Source: Ferruginibacter sp. | Lineage (GTDB): Bacteria; Bacteroidota; Bacteroidia; Chitinophagales; Chitinophagaceae | DNA length: 64,000 nucleotides | NCBI RefSeq assembly: GCF_028288465.1 | Contig: NZ_JAQBNR010000051.1 | Location: 62,001 to 126,000, forward strand | Reading direction: 5' to 3' | Part shown: positions 25,343-33,570 of the stretch, one piece after another | How the letters are laid out: each line of letters opens with the position of its first letter | How positions within the stretch are numbered: position 1 is the stretch's first letter | Notes under the pieces: model-generated | What the model was told of the DNA's origin: nothing | The model's database searches: none | What the model saw: only the letters and a program-made list of their open reading frames with translations | Translations under genes and position numbers: made by a program

Positions 25343-26993
25343 AGAACTTGAAGAGGAACTAGCGAAAATTTCTTTACAACTGGAGGAAGCTACGGACAGC
25401 ATTGAAGCCATCCGCAGCGGGCAGATAGATGCGCTGATAGTGAAGGGAGAAAATGGGAGCCAGATTTACACCGTAAAAAGTGCAGATCAAACCTATCGCA
25501 TGTTTATTGAAAAAATGAATGAAGGTGCGCTTACACTCAACATTGATGGTTTAATTTTATATGCCAACTCCCGCTTTGCTGAAATGGTGGCATTACCTTT
25601 ATCTAAAGTAATCGGTCATCCCTTCATACAATTTGTACCGCAGGAATATAAAAAGGTGTTCACCGAGTCAATAAACAACGGGTGGCAGGCGCATAATAAA
25701 GGTGAAATAATCATCACAAGAAGTGATGGTCATTGCATACCTCTTTTGTTTTCGCTCAGCACACTTGAACTGGACGAAGGCATGGCATTGAATATGATAT
25801 TGACAGATCTTTCCCTACAAAAAGAAGGCGAACAGCGGCTAAAAGAAACCAACGAGCAGCTTTTGAAGGCGAACAGTTATGTAGAAAGAATGAACGACGA
25901 ACTGGAACTGATGGTTAAGGAAAGAACAAAAGATTTACTCATCAGCAGGGAGAATTTTAAATTCTTAGCAGACAACATACCGGTAATTGCATGGACTGCC
26001 TTGCCGGACGGAACAATCAATTATCTTAACCAGCGGTTTTATGAATTTGCCGGGGTGAATGCAAGCGAATTTTTTATGAACGATTGGATCCAGGTGATTC
26101 ATCCTGAAGACAGGGAAAAGACAACTGCGCAATGGCTACATGCAATCAAAAGTGGCGAGCCCCTGGACATTGAATACCGCTTTAAGTATGCGCCTGACGA
26201 CAGTTATCACTGGCATTATGGTAAAGGGCTGCCTTACAAAAACGAAGAAGGGCATATCATTGCGTGGTTCGGCACTTCTACGGATATTGAATTGCAAAAA
26301 AAGGAGCTTGAAAAAAAGGATGAATTTATCAGCATGGTAAGCCATGAATTAAAAACACCTTTAACCAGTTTAAAAGGATTTACACAACTATTGATGTTTA
26401 CAAACAAGCAGGCTAAAAACAACCTGGTAGACGGGTACCTGGAGACCATGAACAATCAGATAAACAAACTCACCCGTTTGATTGCCGACCTGCTTGACAT
26501 TACAAAGTCCGAGGGTGGAGAACTGCAGTTTGATAATGAACTCTTCGACTTTAATGTACTGGTAAAAGAGATTGCAGGAGAAATGCAATTGACCACCATT
26601 AAACATACTATTGAACTGGAACTTGCGAAATCGGCAAAGGTTAATGGCGACAGAGACCGCATTGGCCAGGTAATTACCAACCTTATTTCCAACGCAATTA
26701 AATACTCGCCGGCGGCGGATAAGATTATTATAAGCACCAGAATTGAAAACAATAAGATCATTTTGTGTGTGCAGGATTTCGGGATTGGCATAAGCCGCTT
26801 GCAGCACCCCAACTTATACTCCCGTTTTTATCGGGTACTTGACACTTCCGAAGCGCATACCTTTCCAGGGATGGGACTGGGATTATACATATCAAAAAAT
26901 ATAATTGAAAAACACATGGGTAAAATGTGGCTTGAAAGTGAACCAGGCAAAGGCGCTAAATTTTATTTTGCCCTGATGATTGCCGATAACTAA
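25308..26993 (+). CDS. PAS-PAS histidine kinase, output of the Kai operon
   Basis: 561 residues; ATG at 25308 chosen (an ATG at 25320 is possible; an upstream TTG frame is unlikely). Layout: coiled-coil (1-40), PAS (about 45-165), coiled-coil (170-210), PAS with PAC (about 215-330, TWxxDG-type segments and WFGTSTDIE), HisKA with His346 in SMVSHELKTPLTS, then HATPase with NLISNAIKYSP, DFGIGI and GMGLGLYISKNI. No membrane segments, so it is a soluble sensor. By analogy with SasA, which docks on KaiC, it may read KaiC/KaiB state. But it lacks the N-terminal KaiB-like domain of SasA and uses PAS instead. No response regulator is adjacent. Confidence 0.92.
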   Translation: MKQQMELKKTYKELEEELAKISLQLEEATDSIEAIRSGQIDALIVKGENGSQIYTVKSADQTYRMFIEKMNEGALTLNIDGLILYANSRFAEMVALPLSKVIGHPFIQFVPQEYKKVFTESINNGWQAHNKGEIIITRSDGHCIPLLFSLSTLELDEGMALNMILTDLSLQKEGEQRLKETNEQLLKANSYVERMNDELELMVKERTKDLLISRENFKFLADNIPVIAWTALPDGTINYLNQRFYEFAGVNASEFFMNDWIQVIHPEDREKTTAQWLHAIKSGEPLDIEYRFKYAPDDSYHWHYGKGLPYKNEEGHIIAWFGTSTDIELQKKELEKKDEFISMVSHELKTPLTSLKGFTQLLMFTNKQAKNNLVDGYLETMNNQINKLTRLIADLLDITKSEGGELQFDNELFDFNVLVKEIAGEMQLTTIKHTIELELAKSAKVNGDRDRIGQVITNLISNAIKYSPAADKIIISTRIENNKIILCVQDFGIGISRLQHPNLYSRFYRVLDTSEAHTFPGMGLGLYISKNIIEKHMGKMWLESEPGKGAKFYFALMIADN

Positions 26994-27039
26994 CAAGCAA
27001 TAGCGTGAGTTGTAATTACACCTTCAGGTTCTATGCTTT

Positions 27040-27073
27040 GCACCGGTTGGTATTTAACATCGGTGCTTATTTT
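27040..27073 (+). terminator. Weak terminator after the Kai operon
   Basis: Hairpin GCACCG / CGGTGC with a 15-base loop followed by TTATTTT. The stem is short, so termination is uncertain. Confidence 0.35.
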
Positions 27074-27100
27074 CGCTAACGCAACGTTTACAAGTTTCAA

Positions 27101-27358
27101 TTATTTACGAATGGCAAGTTTAACTCCCTCTATAAAACTTTCAGCTGTAATTGCAGGGATGCCATGCATTTTATAAAGCTGACGTAGGCAGCGTTGGCCG
27201 GCCACCTCATTATAATTTTTTTGGGCCGCACAGGCGCTTTTACGGATCAGTTTGGCAAACACCGGATAACAGGGTGCAACAAGCGACAAGCCGCAATAGT
27301 TAATTGAACCAAATACCGCATTGTACAGCAGGGGCTTACTTTGCCTGATACAATTCAT
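27101..27358 (-). CDS. Small hypothetical protein or gene remnant
   Basis: 85 codons overlapping the end of the LacI gene by 23 bases. The C-terminal part (QLYKMHGIPAITAESFIEGV) reads like a real protein end, but the N-terminal 25 residues do not. It may be a 3' remnant of a longer gene or a genuine short protein. No family recognised; listed so it is not lost. Confidence 0.25.
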   Translation of the reverse strand: MNCIRQSKPLLYNAVFGSINYCGLSLVAPCYPVFAKLIRKSACAAQKNYNEVAGQRCLRQLYKMHGIPAITAESFIEGVKLAIRK

Positions 27359-28373
27359 CAGGCCGCGTGGTAGATTGCTGTATAACCAGTGAAGCTTTCA
27401 GCTGACTGGTACTGATTGTCCCATTATGCAGCAAATTACTGAGCAGGTAGCTAACGGCCAATTCTCCAATTTCTTCAAGGGGTTGCTTAATATAGGTAAC
27501 AGGTGAATAGAAAAGGTCCAGCATTTCGGTATGGTCAAAACAAATTACTGCCAGGTCGCACGGTACCCGCAACGAAAGTGAATTAATCAATTTTAAACTA
27601 CTTGTTGCAATTTTATTTGATCCGAACAAAACGGCATCAACCCCCGGGGTAGCTGAAAGCAGGGCGCGGACAGCATCTTCAATTTGCTGTTGGTTATTTT
27701 CAATACCAACCAGCTGCAGCCATTCTTTTTCCACCCGCACACCATTGTTTTCTAATGCCCTGATATAACCGTTTTTTCTTTCCAGTAAATGTTGTAACTC
27801 GCTGTCGTAGGTAATCATGCCAATTCTTGTTCGTCCCGTAGATAGTAAATGATGAACAGCTTCCATTGATGCAGCAAAATTATCAATGATTACATAGCTG
27901 GTTTTGATGCCGGGAAAATACCGGTCCAGCAAAACAATCGGAATATCCTTTTGCTGCAGGCTTTCAATCACAGCTTCTGATTTTGCTGGCGGAGAAAGGA
28001 TGAGGCCATCTACTTTCCTGTTCAGCATGGTGTGTACCAATTTGTCAAATTTGCCGGGATCTTCATCGGAGCTACCGAAGATGGTTGTGTACTGGCATTT
28101 TTCCGCTTCATCCTCAATAATGCGGGCAAGGTTAGCCGAAAAGGGATTGGAGATATCTGCCACTATAAGCCCAATGGTATTGGTTTTATTTGTTTTAAGG
28201 CTTTTCGCCAGCTGGTTGGTACTGTAATTTAACTGTCCTGCAATATCCCTTATTTTTTGGGCTGTAGCTACGCTAATCCTGCTCGGCAGGCGGTTATTTA
28301 GCACATATGAAACGAGTGCAGCAGACACACCTGCTTTTGCCGCAATATCCTTTAATGAAACCCTCTTTTGCAT
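27336..28373 (-). CDS. LacI-family transcriptional regulator
   Basis: 345 residues. The N-terminal LacI helix-turn-helix and hinge are clear: VSLKDIAAKAGVSAALVSYV followed by NNRLPSRISVATAQKIRDIA. The ligand-binding domain starts at about residue 62 with TIGLIVADISNPFSANL and contains the LLDRYFPG and VICFDHTEM segments typical of PurR/CcpA-like sensors. It should bind a sugar-like effector and repress a nearby gene. It is divergent from a truncated Gfo/Idh/MocA gene across a 198-base spacer holding a -7 box and a perfect palindrome. Confidence 0.92.
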   Translation of the reverse strand: MQKRVSLKDIAAKAGVSAALVSYVLNNRLPSRISVATAQKIRDIAGQLNYSTNQLAKSLKTNKTNTIGLIVADISNPFSANLARIIEDEAEKCQYTTIFGSSDEDPGKFDKLVHTMLNRKVDGLILSPPAKSEAVIESLQQKDIPIVLLDRYFPGIKTSYVIIDNFAASMEAVHHLLSTGRTRIGMITYDSELQHLLERKNGYIRALENNGVRVEKEWLQLVGIENNQQQIEDAVRALLSATPGVDAVLFGSNKIATSSLKLINSLSLRVPCDLAVICFDHTEMLDLFYSPVTYIKQPLEEIGELAVSYLLSNLLHNGTISTSQLKASLVIQQSTTRPDELYQAK

Positions 28374-28533
28374 GGTAATTTGTAAAAGTTATGTAAAGTC
28401 AACAACCAGCCGGCTGTTAATTCTACGTTAACCAATGGGCTTTTTTTGAATAAATTAAATTGATAACGAGTGGATTATGCAAGCAGATGGCAACGGAGCA
28501 AGCTGCGTGTTTAATCGTTTAAACAAAAGTACG

Positions 28534-28541
28534 TATCTTTG
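28534..28541 (+). promoter_or_regulatory. -7 promoter box TATCTTTG
   Basis: Exact TAnnTTTG immediately before the palindrome at 28541-28555 and 31 bases before the truncated oxidoreductase gene. Confidence 0.55.
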
Positions 28542-28555
28542 TGTAATTATTACAC
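28541..28555. promoter_or_regulatory. 15-bp perfect palindrome, candidate operator
   Basis: GTGTAAT-T-ATTACAC lies directly on the expected transcription start of the truncated oxidoreductase gene, where repressor binding would block initiation. The divergent LacI regulator is the natural candidate. The odd centre (no central CG) is less usual for LacI proteins. Alternative sites sharing ACGTTAA occur at 28426-28432 and 28554-28560. Confidence 0.4.
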
Positions 28556-28571
28556 GTTAAACAAATAAATT

Positions 28572-28856
28572 ATGGCAAACGTAATGAATGTGGGATTGAT
28601 AGAATGCAGGGATGCAGCCAGGCCTTTTCAATTGGACAGTAAAAACGAATCGAACAATTTCCACATAAAAAAAGTACTGGCAAATACCAGCCATTCATTC
28701 GCCGCATATTACCCTGATGCAGAATTTGTACAGGATAAAAACGCGATTCTGCAGGATGGGTCAATTGACCTTGTAATTATTTCTTCACCTGGTCAGGAAG
28801 GAATGCACCTTGTTACTGAAGCCCTTGAAGCCGGTAAAAGTGTAAGGATACTGTAA
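28572..28856 (+). pseudogene. Truncated Gfo/Idh/MocA-type oxidoreductase (N-terminal half only)
   Basis: 94 residues. The sequence follows the NAD-binding half of Gfo/Idh/MocA oxidoreductases: a strand MNVGLIE at the start, NTSHSFAAYYPDAEFVQD, then IDLVIISSPGQEGMHLVTEA and the closing LEAGKSVRIL. Full proteins have about 300 more residues, with the catalytic E-K-P motif right after this point; here a stop follows. The GxGxxG loop is also lost (GLIECRDAAR). It may be a decayed gene or a deliberate stand-alone fragment acting as a regulator; it retains a good promoter and a conserved frame. Confidence 0.55.
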
Positions 28857-29071
28857 CACAGTTACACCTTTCCATACGATTATTGCTACCAGGTACACTG
28901 CTTAGCCGAATGGCCAGGCAATGTACCCCGATTGTACGCTTGTACACCCTGCATGTGCAGCAGGCCGTGTATTGCGTGTTAAACAATTGAACGATTGTCT
29001 GCCTGCAGGCAGTTGCTTAAAGCAGCAGCCGTAAAACAGGACATTAACATTCACCTTTAAAAACTAAACAA

Positions 29072-29263
29072 ATGAAAACATTCCCCTTAAAACAATTCGT
29101 AAGAATAAAAGCAGTATTTACTACCTCGGCTGAACCGGCAGAAAGTAACCCTGCAACCTCCAAAACAGTAAACAATCGCAAAACCGCTGCGTTGCATCGA
29201 AAAGCCCATATGGGTAACTTCTTTGCAGGTCCGCACTGTGTATTTGACCCAAGGTTGTTTTAA
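29072..29263 (+). CDS. Small orphan gene with its own terminator
   Basis: 63 residues: MKTFPLKQFVRIKAVFTTSA, a Ser/Thr/Asn-rich centre and the end HRKAHMGNFFAGPHCVFDPR. No family recognised. The clean start after an AT-rich leader (ACAAATG) and the strong terminator 39 bases after the stop mark it as a transcribed unit. It could be a small secreted or regulatory peptide; the charge is net basic. Confidence 0.55.
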   Translation: MKTFPLKQFVRIKAVFTTSAEPAESNPATSKTVNNRKTAALHRKAHMGNFFAGPHCVFDPRLF

Positions 29264-29301
29264 TACTATCAGAAAGGAATCTTGTTGAAATGATAGCCTT
29301 T

Positions 29302-29343
29302 AAACAAACAGGTGCCCCGCAAGTGCAGGGGGCCTGTTTGTTT
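29302..29343 (+). terminator. Intrinsic terminator
   Basis: Stem AAACAAACAGG / CCTGTTTGTTT extended by an inner GCCCC / GGGGC part, giving a long GC-rich hairpin ending in T-rich sequence. It ends the small gene at 29072-29263. Confidence 0.85.
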
Positions 29344-29722
29344 ACATCTCTGTTTCCTTTGGAGGAAATCCATAACACTTATATCCGTCATTAAAACCAC
29401 GTCCGTCCTGATGGACAGAAGATGCAGGAATAATAACAACAGGTTTATCCTGAAGCAAAATCATTTAATCAAATAGCCGAAGCTGTTTTAAAAATGAGCT
29501 GTGGCGGTTTCGAAATTTAATCGTTGCAGGCGTACATGTTAAATCCTGCAAACGCACTACAACCTGCAAATATCAGGGCACTGCGACAAAAATTCTTTTC
29601 AAACCTTTCCTGATTATGCATACGTATACAAGCAAGGTGAAGGGTTAATGAAATAAACAAATAGTTATTGTAAAAAAGAGACGCGGAAAATCCTGTATAT
29701 TATTGAGTAAAACCAAACAGCC
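29344..29722. other. 379-base convergent spacer
   Basis: Between the small gene's terminator and the 3-hydroxyacyl-CoA dehydrogenase. No gene, promoter or repeat recognised. Confidence 0.4.
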
Positions 29723-30715
29723 TTATTTATTATTTTTCGCCTTTAGTTTTTTTTCAACCACATCCGCCGGGTACTTCAACGCCAGCTGTCGTATCTCATA
29801 GCTGAATTCTGTGAATGTTTCCTCCCATAATTTCGCTTCTTCCGGCGTATAGTTATAAAAGCCGTGCGCATTGGCAACTCCTTTGCCACCTTCCCTTACA
29901 ATTTTATCAATGAGTTCCGGCACTTCGGTACCATTGTGTAAGGTTGGAAAAAGATCTTTCATTACGGTATGATATGCCGGCACGCCTGTGAGGTCCATCC
30001 AGCGAAACACGCCTACCAGCGTCATCCAGTAACCGGTATTATTGCGGCAGGCCCGGTCCACATCTTCCACTGTAGCATAGCCATTTTCCACCAGGTTTAT
30101 TGCTTCCCGGTACATGGCGTACATCAGGCGGTTGGTAATAAATCCACGGATATCTTTTCTTACCAGCGTAGGTTCCTTGCCCCATTGATGCGACAGGTTG
30201 TATAAAAATTCAGCCTTTACCGGATCACTTAATTCACCGCAAATAATTTCAAGAAAACGGGTTGTATGAGATGGTTCTGCCCAATGCAATCCAAAAAAAC
30301 GCTTCGGATGCAGGGTCAGCTTTTGCAAAATACTGATAGGTATTGCGGATGTATTGCTCGTTAAAATGGCATCGCTGCCAATAACTGCCTCAATCTTATT
30401 GTACACTGATTGTTTGATGATTTCGCTTTCCAGCGTGCATTCAATTACTACCTGGCAATCTTTCAGCAAGCTGTAATCTTCCGTGATAATTAATTGCTGC
30501 AGATAATATTCTGGCTGCTGTTTAATTAAGCCATGTTCTACTGAGCGAATCAAATGATCGTGGATTCGTTTAGCTGCATGTTCAAGATCGGCGGACAGTG
30601 GTGCCACCGCAACAACAGGATGTCCGGCCATGAGCAGACAGGTGGTAATACTGCAACCCATCAAGCCAAGCCCCACTACCCCAACCGAAATTTTGGTTGT
30701 ATCAATTGTTTCCAT
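29723..30715 (-). CDS. 3-hydroxyacyl-CoA dehydrogenase family protein
   Basis: 330 residues. The Rossmann domain is at the start: VGVVGLGLMGCSITTCLLMA. Then VVIECTLESEIIKQ, and the catalytic His in RFFGLHWAEPSHTTRFLEII (near residue 145). The C-terminal helical domain begins at DIRGFITNRLMYAMYREAIN and carries Asn-Arg conserved in the family. The reaction is NAD-dependent oxidation of a 3-hydroxyacyl (or related 3-hydroxyacid) thioester. It lacks a hydratase domain and sits away from fatty-acid genes, so a short-chain hydroxyacid substrate is also possible. Confidence 0.9.
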   Translation of the reverse strand: METIDTTKISVGVVGLGLMGCSITTCLLMAGHPVVAVAPLSADLEHAAKRIHDHLIRSVEHGLIKQQPEYYLQQLIITEDYSLLKDCQVVIECTLESEIIKQSVYNKIEAVIGSDAILTSNTSAIPISILQKLTLHPKRFFGLHWAEPSHTTRFLEIICGELSDPVKAEFLYNLSHQWGKEPTLVRKDIRGFITNRLMYAMYREAINLVENGYATVEDVDRACRNNTGYWMTLVGVFRWMDLTGVPAYHTVMKDLFPTLHNGTEVPELIDKIVREGGKGVANAHGFYNYTPEEAKLWEETFTEFSYEIRQLALKYPADVVEKKLKAKNNK

Positions 30716-30782
30716 TGTATTAATTTATCAATGTAAGATGAAAATGTTTTGAATCGAATTTTAGTTGGCGCCGCTTTATCAT

Positions 30783-31532
30783 TTATCTTCCAAACTCATC
30801 ACCATATTCTGCTGCATACTTTTCAAATCTTTTTATCAGCGTGATGTTTTTTCTTTCTACATCCGTAAGCATGTTTTTTACCTCAGTTGTATTGGGGATG
30901 TACCACTCTTTATTTTCAAATAACTGGCGCAGGTATTTCTTTTGAAAGCAATAGCCATGTCTTGCAAAAATTTCGTTGCGCATCTGCTCCAGTTCTTCCG
31001 TATTGAAATTGTATACATCCTCCTCTTTCAGCAGCCGTTGAGAGGCCTGCGGGTAGCTACCAACTTCAGTCCTGTAGACAAAAGCCCGGCTTTGCAGTGT
31101 ATATTCTTTAGATCCCAATTCATTTGTCGGCTGGTATGGATCCCAGGTTCCGGTTAACACGCCGGGTGTTTTGTTATCGAAGGAAAATTTAAATATCCCA
31201 TCATGCACTTCTCCGCCTGGTTCCTTTGCAATAACAGTAATAACGCCATCTGCTGCTGCCATCACGCCCTTAAATGGCCGGTCATTTCCTCCCACAATCG
31301 ACCTGCCTTCCAGGCTATCGCCAGTAACTTTTGTAATAAGCAATGTAATCATGTTGTCGCCAAAATTCCCGGCATAAGAACCTATCACGTTCGTGCTTGC
31401 CGCAAGCGTAGCGGTTTCTGCGCCACCCGGTTCTGCAGCGGATTTCGTATTGCTGTTTTTGGACTTACAGGCAAACAGTACTACTACTGAGATAAATAAA
31501 AAAATGCTGCCGGTTTTTTTCAATCGTATCAT
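30783..31532 (-). CDS. YARHG-domain lipoprotein
   Basis: 249 residues from ATG at 31532, chosen because it gives a lipoprotein signal (SIFLFISVVVLFACKSK); an upstream frame would lose it. The C-terminal 80 residues contain the YARHG domain: EELEQMRNEIFARHGYCFQK, then YLRQLFENKEWYIPNT. The family is extracytoplasmic with unclear role. It is divergent from a DUF2306 membrane protein; a perfect 37-bp inverted repeat (31587-31623) lies upstream of it, inside the neighbour's 5' region. Confidence 0.85.
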   Translation of the reverse strand: MIRLKKTGSIFLFISVVVLFACKSKNSNTKSAAEPGGAETATLAASTNVIGSYAGNFGDNMITLLITKVTGDSLEGRSIVGGNDRPFKGVMAAADGVITVIAKEPGGEVHDGIFKFSFDNKTPGVLTGTWDPYQPTNELGSKEYTLQSRAFVYRTEVGSYPQASQRLLKEEDVYNFNTEELEQMRNEIFARHGYCFQKKYLRQLFENKEWYIPNTTEVKNMLTDVERKNITLIKRFEKYAAEYGDEFGR

Positions 31533-31575
31533 GGCTTTATAGATTTTGGAGCGAATGCAAGCGGCAGGTATATCC

Positions 31576-32271
31576 ATGCTGTACATCAATATCCTATTTT
31601 TGCGTATACAAAATAGGATATTGAAACCAACCTGCAAAAACATACCTGTAAAAATAGCATTGATTGTTCTGGCAGTATTCAGCTGGCTGATGCTGAAAAT
31701 TGTTTTACAATATACATCGCTGGATATAAATGCCGCTTTTTTACAATTGAAACAGGCGTATATTTTAATTGATGTGTGGAGGGTTTCGTTTTATATACAT
31801 GTGTTCAGCAGCATGTTTGCATTGATGGCAGGTTTCAGCCAGTTTTCAACAAAACTACTAGCAACCAAACCAAGGCTGCACCGCCGGTTTGGTTATGCAT
31901 ACGTAATCAATATTTTATTTGTTACCGGGCCAGCTGGATTAATAATGAGTTTTTACGCGAATGGTGGAATATACTCCCGCATTGCATTTGTATCCCTATC
32001 GGTGTTGTGGATGATATTTACATCGCTGGCTGTATTTAAAGCCTTTAAAAAAGATTTTACTGCTCACAGGGCTTTTATGATAAGGAGTTATGCATTGACT
32101 TTATCGGCGATATCATTGCGTATATGGAAAGTAATTTTGGCTGATTTCACCAACCTCGGGCCGATGGACCGTTACCGCATCATCGCCTGGCTGGGCTGGG
32201 TATTGAATTTGCTGATTGCAGAATGGATATTGATGAAGTATGTAATTAAAAGAGAGGTTGCATTCAATTGA
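31576..32271 (+). CDS. DUF2306 integral membrane protein
   Basis: 231 residues from ATG 31576 (TTG at 31621 is the alternative; see the inverted repeat). About seven membrane helices, starting at about residue 22 with IPVKIALIVLAVFSWLMLKI. The family motif HRRFGYAYVINILFVTGPAG is central, and FKKDFTAHRAFMIRSYALTL carries the second conserved His. DUF2306 proteins are uncharacterised, possibly heme- or quinone-linked because of the conserved His residues. Convergent with the next gene, 14 bases apart. Confidence 0.85.
   Translation: MLYINILFLRIQNRILKPTCKNIPVKIALIVLAVFSWLMLKIVLQYTSLDINAAFLQLKQAYILIDVWRVSFYIHVFSSMFALMAGFSQFSTKLLATKPRLHRRFGYAYVINILFVTGPAGLIMSFYANGGIYSRIAFVSLSVLWMIFTSLAVFKAFKKDFTAHRAFMIRSYALTLSAISLRIWKVILADFTNLGPMDRYRIIAWLGWVLNLLIAEWILMKYVIKREVAFN
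31587..31623. promoter_or_regulatory. 37-bp inverted repeat over a promoter box, candidate operator
   Basis: Perfect 14-bp arms CAATATCCTATTTT and AAAATAGGATATTG separated by 9 bases. The exact -7 box TATTTTTG at 31595-31602 lies inside it (plus strand). It is 55 bases upstream of the YARHG gene. If the box is real, the DUF2306 gene would start at TTG 31621 rather than ATG 31576. No T run, so it is not a terminator. Confidence 0.55.
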
Positions 32272-32285
32272 AATGTAACTATCAA

Positions 32286-32663
32286 TTACATCAGCTTGTT
32301 CATTTTAAAAGTCAATAAAAAAATCAACGCCGCTAGCAAAACAGTAAGGTGAATTCCGAAAAAAACATACTGTGTTACTTTCAGTAAAATACTTTTTTGA
32401 CCAGCAACAATTGTATACACGGCACATGCAATTACAATTATCTCAAAGCCTAAAACAACCAACTCTCTCGTTTCAATATAGTGTTGCGTAACCATGAGTT
32501 GTCTTACAGCCCAATAAATAATAACAGAGGCGCCGGCAAGCAAGTTTACAATAGCAGTCAAAAAAGGAAGCTTATTCATCCGGTATCCGAACACCCAAAC
32601 GGATAAGTGCAGAACTATTACAGCAACTACGATAATGAGCACCCATTGATCTGTCTTGTTCAT
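32286..32663 (-). CDS. Small four-helix membrane protein
   Basis: 125 residues with four predicted membrane segments: VLIIVVAVIVLHLSVWVFGY, TAIVNLLAGASVIIYWAV, VVLGFEIIVIACAVYTIVAG and VFFGIHLTVLLAALIFLLTF. No recognised motif. The segments and loops are well formed, so the coding call is good; function unknown. Single gene. Confidence 0.65.
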   Translation of the reverse strand: MNKTDQWVLIIVVAVIVLHLSVWVFGYRMNKLPFLTAIVNLLAGASVIIYWAVRQLMVTQHYIETRELVVLGFEIIVIACAVYTIVAGQKSILLKVTQYVFFGIHLTVLLAALIFLLTFKMNKLM

Positions 32664-32813
32664 AGTCGCCTGTTTAAAAATGTTTGGTTGCAGTAAAATA
32701 AAATGGCAATAGATATTTAGCGGCTTTCCGTGATTTATGAGATTTTGATTTTAAAACTACGCTATTCTTTTAGCATTTCAGTTTATAAAATCATTGCAGT
32801 GACTCAACCAAAA

Positions 32814-32844
32814 AATCCCCGCAACATTCGTCACGGGGATTTTG
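32814..32844 (-). terminator. Bidirectional intrinsic terminator
   Basis: Hairpin AAATCCCCG / CGGGGATTT with a T-rich end on either strand (TTTTTTGG on the minus side). It lies between the four-helix membrane protein and the decayed repeat gene, whose 3' end it would close. Confidence 0.8.
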
Positions 32845-32879
32845 TTTCATCTATATTAATCAAAAAACAAGCAGCGTTA

Positions 32880-33300
32880 TTAAACGCTGCAAAGACATTG
32901 ACCGTTTACCAATTTTATTTCACCGTTGTCCAGATTTTTACCTGCAACATAAACATCGCTGCCTGAAACGAAAATGGAAGCTGCGTATGCATTGTTGTTG
33001 CCGCTGCCCAACGTTGTTGCCACACCATTTTTCCAATATTTCGCCTGGTAAAGAGTCCCGTTGAATTCGTAACCTGAGACATACACATCCGAGCCAGATA
33101 CGAAAATACCCGTTGCATACGCACTATTTGTGCCATTGGTTAGAGCGGTAGCTGTACCATTTCCAGTACTTTGCTACATCATTACCCGATACAACTACCG
33201 AAACGGCTTGTGCATCTTTGCTTCCATCTGTCAGAGCTGTCGCCGTTCCATTTTCCAGATTTTTGCTACCGAATTATTAGCAGCATTCGCTTAAGTTCTG
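32880..33300 (-). pseudogene. Decayed beta-repeat surface protein (frameshifted remnant)
   Basis: Reading the minus strand, parts of three copies of a 43-residue repeat (KYWKNGxATxLxxG, then AxxIxVSGSDVYVAG) are recoverable. Two internal frameshifts separate them: TGGAAAATGG where the intact copy has TGGAAAAATGG, i.e. one A missing from the same homopolymer in both, plus a loss between VSGND and AKYWK. An in-frame TAA lies just upstream of the first copy, so no start remains. The 3' end (LVNGQCLCSV) is intact and is followed by the terminator at 32814-32844. Confidence 0.75.
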
Positions 33301-33570
33301 CACTTTTCCTGATCTGTTTTAAGTGGAAGTATCCAGGCGTAGCAAAAATGAATTTCTCAGCAGGGTAAATAAGGCAATTTGATAAACACGAATCGTGTAA
33401 AATCACTTACCAGGTTGCTTCCAATAGAGATCAAATACACTTTGAGTTATAATACCGGTTCGCCGCTGCCACAAAACAAACAAGTCATTAAGCATTTAAA
33501 AAATCAATTGCTTAATGACCTGCAACGCATGGGCGTCAATTAAATTTGTTTTTATGTATCTCTCTGCATC
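33301..33570. other. 270-base spacer upstream of the pseudogene
   Basis: Sequence between the repeat remnant and the PKD lipoprotein. No gene is recognised; it is presumably the deleted or decayed 5' part of the repeat gene. Confidence 0.4.
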
